64,000 nucleotides of DNA from Pseudoduganella flava (GCF_007830495.1 NZ_VLKW01000010.1:124001-188000), one strand, 5' to 3'; counted from the stretch's first letter, positions 37,034 through 46,408 are shown. Notes: a model not told the origin generated them from the letters alone. A program made the numbers and translations.

Positions 37034-38005
37034 ATGCAGCAGTACCAGCAATTGATCGAAACCGTCCTGGCCGAAGGCACGTGGCAGGACAACCGCACCG
37101 GCATCCGTACGCTGTCCGTGCCGGGCGCGATGATGCGCTTCGATCTGGCGAAAGGGTTCCCGGCCGTGACGACGAAGAAGCTCGCCTTCAAGTCCGTCGT
37201 CGGCGAACTGTGCGCGTTCCTGCGCGCTTCCCGCAGCGCGGCCGACTTCCGTGCGCTGGGCTGCAAGGTGTGGGACCAGAACGCCAACGAAAACGCGCAG
37301 TGGCTGGCGAACCCGTTCCGCACCGGCACCGACGATCTCGGCCCCGTGTATGGCGTGCAGTGGCGCCAGTGGCCCGGCTACAAGGTGCTGGACGCCGACG
37401 CGGCCGAGCAGATCGCCGCCGCGCGCCGCAACGGCTTCACCGAAGTGGCGCCGCTCGTCGTGGATGGCGTCAACAAGGTGTTGATGTACAAGGCGATCGA
37501 CCAGCTGCGCGAATGCCTGGACACGATCGTCCACAATCCGTCGAGCCGGCGCATCCTGTTCCACGGCTGGAACCCGGCCGTGCTGGACCAGGTCGCGCTG
37601 CCGGCCTGCCACCTGCTGTACCAGTTCATTCCGAATCCGGCCACGAAAGAGATTTCGTTGTGCCTGTACGTGCGCAGCAACGACATTGGTCTGGGCACGC
37701 CGTTCAACATCGCGGAAGGCGCCGCGCTGCTGCACCTCGTCGGCCGCCTGACGGGTTACACGCCCCGCTGGTTTACCTACTTCATCGGCGACGCGCACAT
37801 CTACGAAAACCATCTGGACATGGTGAAGGAACAGTTGAAGCGCGCACCGCTGCCGCTGCCGAAATTGGCGATCGCGGACCGGGTGCCGGAGTTCGCTGCC
37901 ACTGGCAAGTACGAACCGGAATGGCTGGAGAAGATCGAGCCGTCGGACTTCAGCCTCGAAGGCTACCAGCATCATCCGCCGCTGACGGCGCCGATGGCGG
38001 TGTAA
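37034..38005 (+). CDS. thyA: Thymidylate synthase
   Basis: A 323-residue enzyme that methylates dUMP to dTMP with methylene-tetrahydrofolate. The nucleophile cysteine is in [12 protein letters not shown], the folate/dUMP contacts in [17 protein letters not shown], and the end [15 protein letters not shown] is canonical. It is longer than the 264-residue E. coli form because of an insertion around residues 120-160 ([20 protein letters not shown]), seen in other beta/gamma members. GGAGAA precedes the ATG. The partner folA lies 11.8 kb downstream instead of next to it. Confidence 0.95.
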   Translation: MQQYQQLIETVLAEGTWQDNRTGIRTLSVPGAMMRFDLAKGFPAVTTKKLAFKSVVGELCAFLRASRSAADFRALGCKVWDQNANENAQWLANPFRTGTDDLGPVYGVQWRQWPGYKVLDADAAEQIAAARRNGFTEVAPLVVDGVNKVLMYKAIDQLRECLDTIVHNPSSRRILFHGWNPAVLDQVALPACHLLYQFIPNPATKEISLCLYVRSNDIGLGTPFNIAEGAALLHLVGRLTGYTPRWFTYFIGDAHIYENHLDMVKEQLKRAPLPLPKLAIADRVPEFAATGKYEPEWLEKIEPSDFSLEGYQHHPPLTAPMAV

Positions 38006-38012
38006 GATTGCA

Positions 38013-38028
38013 TCGTTAAGTACGGCTA
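38013..38028 (+). repeat. Left copy of an imperfect direct repeat flanking low-GC DNA
   Basis: TCGTTA, 2 bp, TACGGCTA; the second copy is at 39472-39489 with a 4-bp gap. The two flank the low-GC hydrolase segment. Confidence 0.35.
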
Positions 38029-38241
38029 GGTATTTTCATCAGTGAGGAGATGGTCCTAGTGCACGAACGACAACCGTAAAGTACTGTCCCGCCAAATGCG
38101 CGCTGGTCTGACATCGTGTCAATTCGTATCATCTCCTACCAAACATCTCATGATAGGACGAAGGTTATCCGCTTCGGAAAAGTGTGGAGATAATCGTTCC
38201 AGTTCTTGCCGTGCATTTCTGCCCAATAAAAGCTGCCGGCG

Positions 38242-39360
38242 CTATTGCCTAGCTGTGACGTCCCGGACGATTTGAACGACGTCCGCGATAACGTCATCAC
38301 TCACATATAAGCCATGCCGGAGTCCGGAAAATTGGCCCAAAGAGCTGTAAACTTTGATTTTGCAAAAGAGACCTGGTGGAGCGCCATCGACCTCCACTCT
38401 CATGCCTGGCCACCTCCATGCTCGAAAAAAGCCGACCGAGAACGCCAAGAGTGAATAGCCAAGCAGAAAAACAAACCCTGCCGCACCAAACGAATAGATC
38501 AACACCAAATTAAATGCCCCTTCCGAATCCAGGGCGCCACCGAATGCGCGACGGACCTTCATCGCCGCCAGGACCGCGAGAACCACGCTTGCCATATAAA
38601 CGGCCGCGAATATAACCAGCGTTAGAGGCCTACGAAATAATATAAAGAAGAACTCGTTTCGCAAGGCAAAAGAAGACGATATCCAATTGAATGTCTGCAT
38701 TAACCCCAGCGAAAGCGCCGCTTCGTCCCTTGTAGCCCGCAGCAGAAATATCGGTATCCGTGATAAGTTTTCTGCAGGCTTGAGCCTCTGGGGGCTCGGA
38801 AAAGGTGAGATAACCTTCAGCACGAGTAAGGTGAGAAGTGTAAGCGCCGGGACCAATATCAACATCCAGGTTGTATTCAGTAAGGTTGATTGCCATTTTA
38901 GAACGCCCGTCCAAATAAGCGCATCAATGAATCCTGCAATGAGCAATAGATCAGACATATAGCGATGGCTTGTCGTCGAAGTTACGTTGACGAAGGGCGT
39001 ACCCATGCAGACCATCCCTTTCAACGAAGGAATCGAATCTCGATCCACTTCTACTTTTTGGACCGCCTCATACGCTACCGTTCCTCCGTGGCTATGGGCT
39101 ACGATTACCTGGTCTACGTTATCATCATCCAAAGCCCTCAATTCAGCCGCAAATTTTTCAGCTGCTCGCTCTCGTCCGTTTACGCTATTACGTCCGCTCC
39201 AAAAAAACGGCTTTAGTTGTATTTCGCTAGGAGATATTTCCACAAGTCTCTTCGCCAACGGCGAAGAGCTTTGAAACCAACTTTCTTTCGGCTTCACCCA
39301 GCCGTTAGCCCATGTACCGTGGATCAGATGCACGACGGTACGGTTCGATTTCTTCGTCAT
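38242..39360 (-). CDS. Membrane-anchored alpha/beta hydrolase, unusual composition
   Basis: A 372-residue protein with lower G+C than its neighbours. An alpha/beta-hydrolase N-terminus (VVHLIHGTWANG as oxyanion region, VIVAHSHGGTVAYEAV as the nucleophile elbow with Ser in HSHGG) is followed by two hydrophobic helices (around residues 140-190), RIPIFLLRATRDEAALSLG (probable acid), two more helices (~240-310), and SGLRHGLYVSDDVIADVV with the likely catalytic His. The complete triad suggests an active lipase/esterase of unknown substrate. ATG 39360 was chosen; a TTG lies two codons upstream and no good ribosome-binding site exists. Confidence 0.75.
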   Translation of the reverse strand: MTKKSNRTVVHLIHGTWANGWVKPKESWFQSSSPLAKRLVEISPSEIQLKPFFWSGRNSVNGRERAAEKFAAELRALDDDNVDQVIVAHSHGGTVAYEAVQKVEVDRDSIPSLKGMVCMGTPFVNVTSTTSHRYMSDLLLIAGFIDALIWTGVLKWQSTLLNTTWMLILVPALTLLTLLVLKVISPFPSPQRLKPAENLSRIPIFLLRATRDEAALSLGLMQTFNWISSSFALRNEFFFILFRRPLTLVIFAAVYMASVVLAVLAAMKVRRAFGGALDSEGAFNLVLIYSFGAAGFVFLLGYSLLAFSVGFFRAWRWPGMRVEVDGAPPGLFCKIKVYSSLGQFSGLRHGLYVSDDVIADVVQIVRDVTARQ

Positions 39361-39471
39361 TACCAAATATTTTCAAAAACAGAGCTTAGCACCGGCCAGC
39401 AAAGTCATCTGGCGCAAACAGTAGCGCGCTGTCTAGATCACATATTCTCGCTACGTACGGCACTGGCGATG

Positions 39472-39489
39472 TCGTTATCTTTACGGCTA
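39472..39489 (+). repeat. Right copy of the imperfect direct repeat
   Basis: TCGTTA, 4 bp, TACGGCTA. It lies 5 bp before the end of the DJ-1 gene and matches the copy at 38013-38028. Confidence 0.35.
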
Positions 39490-39494
39490 CAGCT

Positions 39495-40154
39495 TCAACC
39501 GCCGTTGCCGGCCCCGCCGACCACACCAGCGCCCGGCTGCATCGACGCCACCAGCGCGTGATACCAGCGCTCCTTGCGCGTCTTGTGCAGCTGGTACCAC
39601 GCCCTGATCGTCTCCGGCCGCCACACCTTCAGCATCTTCATCACCTCGGCCGAGAACTCCAGCGGCGCGAGGCCCGTGGCCGTGACGAGGTTATCGCCGC
39701 GCACCGCCGGCTCGTGCCGGTACAGCGCTTCGCCCTTGTAATCGGCGCAGGTCTGCTTCAGGAAACCCAGGTCGTTGCTGGTGTGCCGCCGCGCATCGAG
39801 CGCACCGACCGACGCGAGGCCGATCGTGGCGCCGCAGATCGCCGCGACGTTGTGGCCCGCGTCCAGTGCATCGCGGGCGAATTCAAGGATGGGGCGCGTG
39901 GCCGGCTGGTCCCACGTCTCGCCGCCCGGCAGGATGACGACGTCGCCCGATTGCAGCACGATGTCGCGCAGCTGCAGGTCCGGCGTGTGGGTGACGCCGC
40001 CCATGCTGGTCACGGGGGCGTCCGTCAGGCCCGCCTTCAGGAACTTGAACTCCATCAGGGGGTTGGCGAAGAAGCGGCGGCTGTGCAGCTCCGCCGTCAG
40101 GTAGCCGATTTCCCAATCGGCCAGCGTATCGACCACCACCAGATAGGCATTCAT
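39495..40154 (-). CDS. DJ-1/PfpI family protein
   Basis: A 219-residue class I glutamine-amidotransferase-like protein. The nucleophile elbow AAICGATIGLASVG (Cys near residue 110) and VVILPGGETWDQP are the family hallmarks. Members include chaperone-like glyoxalases, proteases and regulators; the substrate is unknown. A clear AGGAG precedes ATG 40154. An in-frame continuation upstream overlaps the M48 gene in another frame and is not homologous. The C-terminal ~15 residues are Gly/Ala-rich and may be an added tail next to the foreign-looking segment. Confidence 0.85.
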   Translation of the reverse strand: MNAYLVVVDTLADWEIGYLTAELHSRRFFANPLMEFKFLKAGLTDAPVTSMGGVTHTPDLQLRDIVLQSGDVVILPGGETWDQPATRPILEFARDALDAGHNVAAICGATIGLASVGALDARRHTSNDLGFLKQTCADYKGEALYRHEPAVRGDNLVTATGLAPLEFSAEVMKMLKVWRPETIRAWYQLHKTRKERWYHALVASMQPGAGVVGGAGNGG

Positions 40155-40204
40155 CGTCAGCTCCTGTTCAATGAGGGTTGTCCAGTATAGCGCCAGCCGT
40201 TCGC

Positions 40205-41737
40205 TTAAGCGGCGCGCGGCAGCAGGCCGTTCATCCACAGTTGCGCGGCCCGTTCGCCGCGGGTACGCAGCAGGAACGCGTGGCCCGCGTCGCAGGCTGC
40301 ATCGGCCAGCGAGCGGTCGTGCGCCACGGCTGCCTCCAGGTGGAACAGGCCCTCGTCGTCGCCCTCGCCCAGCAGGATGCAGCCGTAGTGATACGCGGCC
40401 TTCGGGAACGGCCCGCCCGGTTGCGCCAGCAGATAGGCCAGCACGTCCTTGCCGGCCGCCGGGCCCACCAGTTCGATGCGCAGCAGCGCCAGCTCCTGCA
40501 GGTCGCCCAGCGCCAGTTCGGCCAGCGGCCGGGCACTCAGCTCCGTCAGCCGCAACCGCGCGCGGCTGGCCTGGCGATGCCGCGCTTCCCAATGCCGGCC
40601 TTCGCGTTCCCACCACGCGTCGTCGAACGTGCGGATCAATGTGCGCAGCAGCTCGGGCGGCAGCAGCACGTCGGCGGCGGGACGGTCGACTGGCCGCGGC
40701 AGCGCGGCCTTCTCGCCTGTCGCGTCGACCCGCTCGCGCAGGCACGGGTGGGTGTCGTGCGGGCTTGAGCGCACCGCCAGCGCGGCGGCCAGCACCTGCG
40801 GCCGCGCCCATTGTTCGTAGCCGGCCTTGAACGCCGTCTTCATCGCCGCGAACGGCATGAATGGCGGGCGCGCGTCGCGCTCGGCGTGGCGCAGCAACGT
40901 GGGCCAGAATTCCTCGGCCATCCAGCGCGACTGCAGCGCGTCGCGAACCAGTCCTTGCGCATTGGCGACCGTGCCGACCAGGGCACTGGCCGTGCGGTCT
41001 GCGTCGTATTCGTTCTGGCGCGACAGCACGAACGTGTACGCATTGTAGTAAGGCATCAGGCGGTCGAGGACGGCGGCGACGGCGCGCTGGAACAGGTTGT
41101 CGTCCGCCTGTTCCCGTACCTGGCCGTACAACGCGACGAAGACCTGGCGCTGGCGATACACCCACGCGCCGAACTTGCCGTGGTTGCCGCAGATGTGGCC
41201 ATACTCGTGGGCGACGGTGGCCAGCATTTCCTTCATCGGCACGCCCAGCAGGTAAGGCAGGCCGATCGTCAGGTAATTCGCGTGCCAACCGAACAGGCCG
41301 AAACGGGGCAACTGGGCGATCGCCGCGTTGTACCGGTCGTCGATCAGCACGTGGTCGATGCCAGGCCCGCCCAGTTTCGCGCGCATCCGGTCCAGCATGT
41401 CGAACAGTGCCGGCGCCTCGTCGCGGGTCAACGGACGCCCATGTGGCGGTGCCAGGCGAGTGAACAGCGTGCGCAGCACCAGCGCCAGCGCAACCAGCGG
41501 CAAGACGACGAACACCGCGCCAAGCAGCGCGAACTTGACGACGCCTGCGTTCAGGTAGGCGGCCAGCGCGAAGCGCACCGCGAGGCCCACCAGCAGCACG
41601 CACAGTGCCAGCGTGCCGACGATGACGGCATACGCACCCAGGCTCACCAGCATCACGCGGCGGCGGAACGCGGCCGGATCGGCATGCGAATCGAGTTCCA
41701 GGCGCCTGACGAGGCGGGTGTACTGCTGCGGGTCCAA
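40205..41737 (-). CDS. M48 family metalloprotease-like membrane protein
   Basis: A 510-residue protein. Two adjacent membrane helices (residues ~28-90) precede an M48 peptidase region with the zinc motif VAHEYGH (near residue 185) and the downstream Glu in NEYDADRTASALVG near 260. The C-terminal half, rich in Ala/Leu/Arg, is not recognised but includes ALGDLQELALLRIEL-like helical repeats. No ATG sits at the right place; TTG 41737 with AAAGGAA six bases upstream is preferred to GTG 41824, which would add 29 non-conserved residues. A 9-bp inverted repeat touches its ribosome-binding region. Confidence 0.75.
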   Translation of the reverse strand: MDPQQYTRLVRRLELDSHADPAAFRRRVMLVSLGAYAVIVGTLALCVLLVGLAVRFALAAYLNAGVVKFALLGAVFVVLPLVALALVLRTLFTRLAPPHGRPLTRDEAPALFDMLDRMRAKLGGPGIDHVLIDDRYNAAIAQLPRFGLFGWHANYLTIGLPYLLGVPMKEMLATVAHEYGHICGNHGKFGAWVYRQRQVFVALYGQVREQADDNLFQRAVAAVLDRLMPYYNAYTFVLSRQNEYDADRTASALVGTVANAQGLVRDALQSRWMAEEFWPTLLRHAERDARPPFMPFAAMKTAFKAGYEQWARPQVLAAALAVRSSPHDTHPCLRERVDATGEKAALPRPVDRPAADVLLPPELLRTLIRTFDDAWWEREGRHWEARHRQASRARLRLTELSARPLAELALGDLQELALLRIELVGPAAGKDVLAYLLAQPGGPFPKAAYHYGCILLGEGDDEGLFHLEAAVAHDRSLADAACDAGHAFLLRTRGERAAQLWMNGLLPRAA

Positions 41738-41747
41738 AACGCGTTCC

Positions 41748-41780
41748 TTTATCGTTGTTGCCAAAAAGCGTAACGATAAA
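41748..41780. promoter_or_regulatory. Inverted repeat upstream of the M48 gene
   Basis: TTTATCGTT and AACGATAAA, perfect 9-bp arms with a 15-bp centre. On the minus strand it ends at the ribosome-binding site of the M48 gene, so it could be an operator or an RNA hairpin controlling translation. Confidence 0.4.
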
Positions 41781-41786
41781 AGAAAT

Positions 41787-41814
41787 TGACCTTTGGAAAT
41801 CTCTCCAAAGGTCA
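41787..41814 (-). terminator. Terminator of the ferulate operon
   Basis: TGACCTTTGG, 8-nt loop, CCAAAGGTCA: a perfect 10-bp stem 23 bp after the binding-protein stop. On the minus strand it is followed by a T-rich stretch (AATTTCTTTTATC). Confidence 0.7.
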
Positions 41815-41837
41815 CACTTGCCACTTTTATTTCAACA

Positions 41838-42998
41838 TTACTGCGGCGGCACGTCCTTCAGCACCCCGATCGGCTCGTTGACCAGCTTGCCGCCGACCTT
41901 CTTCACCTCGCGAATGTACATGTTCTGCACGATGTCGCGCGTCGTCGCATCGATGGTGATCGGCCCCCGCGGGCTGTTCCACTTCATGCCGGCCAGCGCG
42001 GCGATCGCCTTGGGTCCCGTCACGTTGCCGTTCAGCTTGCGGATCGTCTCGTAGATCATCCCCATCGTGTCGTAGGCGGCCACGGTGACGAACGTGGCGG
42101 GCGGCCGGTTCGGATTCGCTGCCGCATACGCCTTCAGGAACGCCTTGTTCGCATCGTTGTCCAGCGCCGTCGAGTAGTTCAGCACCGTCACGGCACCGAG
42201 CGCGCGCTCGCCCAGCGCTTCCAAGGTCGGCGTATCGCTCGTCATGTCGCCCACGCCTAGGAACTTGATGCCCGCCTTGTCCAGGCCCTTGTCGGTGAAC
42301 GCCTTGAGCAGCCCCGTGCCGTCCTCGGCGCCCGGCGCGAAGAAGAACAGCGCATCGGGCTTCTCGTCCTTGATGCGCTGGACGAACGGCGAATAATCCG
42401 GGTTCGCCAGCGGCACGCGCGCCGAGCCGATCACCTTGCCGCCCGCTTCGTTGAAGCCCTTGATGAACTTCGATTCCGCGTCGATGCCGGTGCTGTAGTC
42501 GGAGACCAGCGTGTACACCTTACCGATCTTGCTCTTCCCCGTCCATGTGCCGAACGGCTCCGTCATCTGGTGCATCGTCATCGACGTGCGCACCATGTAG
42601 GGCGACTTGGCCGTGATGCCCGTCGTGACGGCGTTCATCACGATCATCGGCGTCTTGCCCTGGGTCGCGATCGGCGCCACGGCCAGCGCGCTCGGTGTCA
42701 GCGAAAAGCCGATCAGGAAGCTCACCTTCTCGCGGGCGATCAGTTCCTGCGCGGCGCGCTTGGACAGGTCGGCATTGGTGCCGCCATCGTCGCGGTAGAT
42801 CACTTCGATCTTCTTGCCCGCGACGGTGCTGCCGTTCTGCTGCAGCCACGTGCGGATGCCGTCCTCGAACGGCTTGCCCGTGTTGGCGAATGGGCCGGTC
42901 AGCGCGGCGATCACGCCGATCTTGATCGTGTCCTGCGCCTGGGCCGCCAGCGGCAGGCAGGCAATGGCGACGACGGCTGCAATGGTGCGGATTCTCAT
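41838..42998 (-). CDS. Periplasmic solute-binding protein, branched-chain amino acid/aromatic type
   Basis: A 386-residue type I binding protein. The signal peptide (RIRTIAAVVAIACLPLAAQAQ) precedes the Peripla_BP_6 fold opening TIKIGVIAALTGPFANTGKPFEDGI. Such proteins feed ABC permeases for branched-chain amino acids or aromatic acids. It is the last gene after ech-vdh-fcs (17 bp past fcs), so ferulate or a related hydroxycinnamate is the likely ligand; this is inference from position. No permease or ATPase is linked, so the membrane partner must be elsewhere. AAGGAGGA precedes the ATG. Confidence 0.85.
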   Translation of the reverse strand: MRIRTIAAVVAIACLPLAAQAQDTIKIGVIAALTGPFANTGKPFEDGIRTWLQQNGSTVAGKKIEVIYRDDGGTNADLSKRAAQELIAREKVSFLIGFSLTPSALAVAPIATQGKTPMIVMNAVTTGITAKSPYMVRTSMTMHQMTEPFGTWTGKSKIGKVYTLVSDYSTGIDAESKFIKGFNEAGGKVIGSARVPLANPDYSPFVQRIKDEKPDALFFFAPGAEDGTGLLKAFTDKGLDKAGIKFLGVGDMTSDTPTLEALGERALGAVTVLNYSTALDNDANKAFLKAYAAANPNRPPATFVTVAAYDTMGMIYETIRKLNGNVTGPKAIAALAGMKWNSPRGPITIDATTRDIVQNMYIREVKKVGGKLVNEPIGVLKDVPPQ

Positions 42999-43015
42999 CT
43001 GTCTCCTCCTTGTAG

Positions 43016-44866
43016 TTATCGGTGCGCTTGCGCGGCGCGGATCGTGCCGTCGTCGCGGCCTTCGTACATCGCCGCCACCTCGGCGGCCCGGCGCGCCAGC
43101 ACGGCGCCCTGGTTGACGGTGCCCTTGTCGGTCAGCTCGCGATGGTCGATCGACGGCAGCTCGTGCTGCAGCCGCAGCAGCGCCACCGTCGTCGACGCCC
43201 CCGTCGCATCGGCATTGAGGCGATCCAGCAGGCCCGCGAACCAGTCGCGCACGGGAGCGCTGGCCAGCACGCTGGCCACCGGCGCATCGTCCGGCAATCC
43301 GGCCAGCACGCGGCAATGCTCCATCCGCGGGAACACCAGCAGGCCGATCGCATGCCGGTCGATGCCGGCGACGACCACGTCCTGCACATACGGCGCGCCC
43401 ATGCTGATCGCCTTCGCGCGCAGCGGCCCCACGCTGACGAAGGTGCCGGTCGACAGCTTGAAGTCCTCGGCGATGCGGCCGTCGAACATGAAGCCCAGTT
43501 CCGGGTGCGCCGGGTCGGCGAAGCGCAGCGCGTCGCCGGTGCGGTAGTAGCCTTCGTCGTCGAACGCCTCGGCCGTCAGGGCCGGCATACGCCAGTAGCC
43601 CGGCATCACGTGCGGCCCCTTGAAGCGCGCTTCGAGCTTGCCGCCCACGGGCACCAGCTTCGCGCGGCAGCCCGGCGCCGGCACGCCGACATAGCCGGCG
43701 CGCACGATCGGGCCCGTGCCGAACATGCAGGACGGCGACGTTTCCGTCATGCCCAGGCCCGTCATGATGCGGATCGATTCGCCGCAATGGCGCAGCGCGA
43801 TCCCGTCGAGCCGGTCCCACGCCGCCTGCGACAGCCCGGCGCCAGCGCAGAAGAACAGTTTCACACGCGCGAAGAACGTGGTGCGCAGGCCTTCGTCCGC
43901 TTCCAGCGCATCGGCCAGCATCTCCCAGCCCTTCGGGATGTTGAAGTACACGGTCGGCGCGATCTCCCGCAGGTTGTCCAGCGTCTTGTGGAATTCCTGT
44001 GGCGTGGGGCGGCCGTCGTCCAGGTACAGCGTGCCGCCGTTGTACAGCGCGATGCCCAGGTTGTGGCTGCCGCCGAACGTGTGATTCCACGGCAGCCAGT
44101 CGACCAGCACGGGTGGCTCCTCGCCGAAGAACGGGAACGTCTGCAGCAACATCTGCTGGTTGCTGGCCCACATGCCGTGGGTCGTCACGACGGCCTTCGG
44201 CGCCTTCGTCGAGCCGGACGTGAACAGGAACTTGGCGATCGTGTCCGGGCCGACGGCTGCGCAGGCCGCATCGACGGTCGCCGGCGGCGTCTCGATCAGC
44301 GCGGCAAAGGGCGTGGCGGGCCGCGTGCCCCGTTCCGCGATCAGCTCCACGCCGGCCGGCAGCACGGCATCGAGCGCGCGGCCGTACAGGTCTGTGTCGC
44401 ACACGTAGACGGCGCCCGGCGTCAGGTGCGCGACCATGTCCCGCAGCCGGGTGTGGTCGGTGGCCACCAGCGAATACGCCGGCGACACGGGCACGTACGG
44501 GATGCCCGCGTACAGCGCGCCCATCGCCAGCTGGCAGTGTTCCAGGTCGTTCCCGGACAGGATCACGAGCGGCCGCTCGGCCGACAAGCCCCGGTCCAGC
44601 AGCGCCTGACCGATACGGCGCGCCCGTTCCAGCATGTCGCCGTAGCCGATGCGGATCCACGCGCCGTCGGCACCGCGCCGCGCCACCAGCGTGCGCGCCG
44701 GATGCCGCTGGGCACCGCGTACCAGCGGGTCGGTGAAGCGCCGCGGCACATCGCCCAGTGGCGTTGCCGCGTCCACGTACCACGTGTCGCCGGTGCGCCG
44801 GACAGCGATCTGCGGGCAGCCGATGCTGACGGGGCGGCAGCGCCCCGGCATCTCCGATGCAGTCAT
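43016..44866 (-). CDS. fcs: Feruloyl-CoA synthetase
   Basis: A 616-residue acyl-adenylate ligase that activates ferulate to feruloyl-CoA with ATP and CoA. The P-loop FLFTSGSTKAPKAVV near residue 215, the IMTGLGMTETSP segment near 370, and the hinge region RTGDALRFAD...GFMFDGRIAEDFKLSTGTFV near 460 are typical of the ANL family's feruloyl-CoA synthetase branch. Co-location with ech and vdh supports the assignment over other aryl-CoA ligases. AGGAGGG precedes ATG 44866, and its end lies 17 bp before the binding-protein gene. Confidence 0.88.
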   Translation of the reverse strand: MTASEMPGRCRPVSIGCPQIAVRRTGDTWYVDAATPLGDVPRRFTDPLVRGAQRHPARTLVARRGADGAWIRIGYGDMLERARRIGQALLDRGLSAERPLVILSGNDLEHCQLAMGALYAGIPYVPVSPAYSLVATDHTRLRDMVAHLTPGAVYVCDTDLYGRALDAVLPAGVELIAERGTRPATPFAALIETPPATVDAACAAVGPDTIAKFLFTSGSTKAPKAVVTTHGMWASNQQMLLQTFPFFGEEPPVLVDWLPWNHTFGGSHNLGIALYNGGTLYLDDGRPTPQEFHKTLDNLREIAPTVYFNIPKGWEMLADALEADEGLRTTFFARVKLFFCAGAGLSQAAWDRLDGIALRHCGESIRIMTGLGMTETSPSCMFGTGPIVRAGYVGVPAPGCRAKLVPVGGKLEARFKGPHVMPGYWRMPALTAEAFDDEGYYRTGDALRFADPAHPELGFMFDGRIAEDFKLSTGTFVSVGPLRAKAISMGAPYVQDVVVAGIDRHAIGLLVFPRMEHCRVLAGLPDDAPVASVLASAPVRDWFAGLLDRLNADATGASTTVALLRLQHELPSIDHRELTDKGTVNQGAVLARRAAEVAAMYEGRDDGTIRAAQAHR

Positions 44867-44875
44867 GGGCCCTCC

Positions 44876-46321
44876 TCAGATCGGGTAGTGGCGTGGGGTC
44901 GTCTGCACCGTGATCCAGCGCAGGTCGGTGAACTCGGCGATGGCCGCCTTGCCGCCGAAGCGGCCGTAGCCGCTGGCCTTGACGCCGCCGAACGGCATCT
45001 GCGCTTCATCGTGCACGGTCGGACCGTTGATGTGGCAGATGCCCGATTCGATGCGGCGCGCCACCGCCATCGCACGGCCGATGTCGCGGCTGAACACGGC
45101 GGCGGACAGGCCATATTCGCTGTCGTTCGCCAGCGCGATCGCCTCCTCGTCCGTATCGAAGCGCACGATCGACACGATCGGGCCGAACGCCTCCTCGCGG
45201 TACACGGCCATCTCCGGCGTCACGCCGTCGACGATCGCCGGCTGCAGCAGGTTGCCGTCCGGCGCCGGGACGCCAGGCAGCACGGTGGCACCGCGCTCCA
45301 CGGCATCGCGCACCATGCGCGCCACGCGCTCCGCGGCGGCCGGGTCCACCATGCCGGCCAGCGGCGCATCCGCATGGGCGGCCTTCAGCGTGGCCGCCTT
45401 GGCCGCGAACTTGTCGAGGAAGGCCGGGGCGATCTTGCGGTCGACGATGATGCGGTCGGCCGACATGCAGATCTGCCCCTGGTTGAAGAAGGCCGAGAAC
45501 GCCGCCGCCTCGACGGCCGCATCCAGGTCCGCATCGTCCAGCACGACGACGGGGTTCTTGCCGCCCAGTTCCAGCAGCACGGGCTTCAAGTGCCGGGCCG
45601 CCTGCTGCGCGACGATGCGCCCCACGGCTGTTGAACCAGTGAAGTTAATGCGGCGCACGGCCGGGTGGGCGATCAGCCGCTCGACGACGGCCGCCGCATC
45701 ATCCGGCGCATTGGTGATCACGTTGACGACGCCGGGCGGGAATCCCGCATCGTCGAACACGGTGCCGATCAGCCGGTGCAGCGCCGGGCATTGTTCGGAA
45801 GCCTTCAGGACCACGGTATTGCCGCAGGCGAGCGGCATCGCGACGGCGCGCGTGCCGAGGATCACGGGTGCATTCCACGGCGCGATGCCCAGCACCACGC
45901 CGCAAGGCTGGCGCACGCCCATCGCCAGCGAGCCGGGCACGTCGGACGGGATCACTTCGCCGGCCACCTGCGTCGTCATGCCGGCCGCTTCGCGCAGCAT
46001 GTTCGCGGCAAGGGTCACATTGAACTGGTACCAGATCGGGCTGCCACCCGCTTCGCGCACACCGCGTGCGACGAATTCGGCGCGGTATTGTTCCATCGTG
46101 TCGGCCGCTTGCAGCAGCAGTGCGCGGCGTTCGCCCGGCGCCGTTGCAGCCCAGGCGGGAAAGGCGCGCTGCGCGGCGGCGCAAGCACGTTCGGCATCGT
46201 CGACGGTGGCGGCGGCTGCACGGGTGGCGGTGTCGCCGGTGGCGGGATCGCGGCGCTCGAACACGGCGCCGTTCGAAGCGGCGGACGGTTGCCCGTCCAC
46301 CAGCAAATCGGTTGCAAACAT
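44876..46321 (-). CDS. vdh: Vanillin dehydrogenase (aldehyde dehydrogenase family)
   Basis: A 481-residue NAD(P)-dependent aldehyde dehydrogenase that oxidises vanillin to vanillate. Catalytic Glu lies in LLELGGKNPVVVLDDADLDA, the Cys in FFNQGQICMSADR near residue 275, and the conserved GICHINGPTVHDEAQMPFGG near 440. The close family includes benzaldehyde and salicylaldehyde dehydrogenases, so the substrate assignment rests on the fcs/ech context. ATG 46321 has GGAG seven bases upstream; a GTG one codon earlier is worse. It is 9 bp upstream of fcs. Confidence 0.88.
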   Translation of the reverse strand: MFATDLLVDGQPSAASNGAVFERRDPATGDTATRAAAATVDDAERACAAAQRAFPAWAATAPGERRALLLQAADTMEQYRAEFVARGVREAGGSPIWYQFNVTLAANMLREAAGMTTQVAGEVIPSDVPGSLAMGVRQPCGVVLGIAPWNAPVILGTRAVAMPLACGNTVVLKASEQCPALHRLIGTVFDDAGFPPGVVNVITNAPDDAAAVVERLIAHPAVRRINFTGSTAVGRIVAQQAARHLKPVLLELGGKNPVVVLDDADLDAAVEAAAFSAFFNQGQICMSADRIIVDRKIAPAFLDKFAAKAATLKAAHADAPLAGMVDPAAAERVARMVRDAVERGATVLPGVPAPDGNLLQPAIVDGVTPEMAVYREEAFGPIVSIVRFDTDEEAIALANDSEYGLSAAVFSRDIGRAMAVARRIESGICHINGPTVHDEAQMPFGGVKASGYGRFGGKAAIAEFTDLRWITVQTTPRHYPI

Positions 46322-46408
46322 CACAGGTCTCCTCTGCGGTTCGGATTGGCCGGCGGGTGCGTCGTGCGCCCCGCTCTTGTCGGCACTTTATGGGATCAGC
46401 GCTTGGAA

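Noticed and set aside
39495-41603. One 702-residue protein joining DJ-1 with upstream sequence
   Set aside because: The upstream part is an off-frame reading of the M48 gene; DJ-1 has its own AGGAG and ATG at 40154.
43022-45634. 870-codon plus-strand open frame across fcs and vdh
   Set aside because: Antisense shadow of two recognised enzymes, with His/Arg-rich composition and no motifs.
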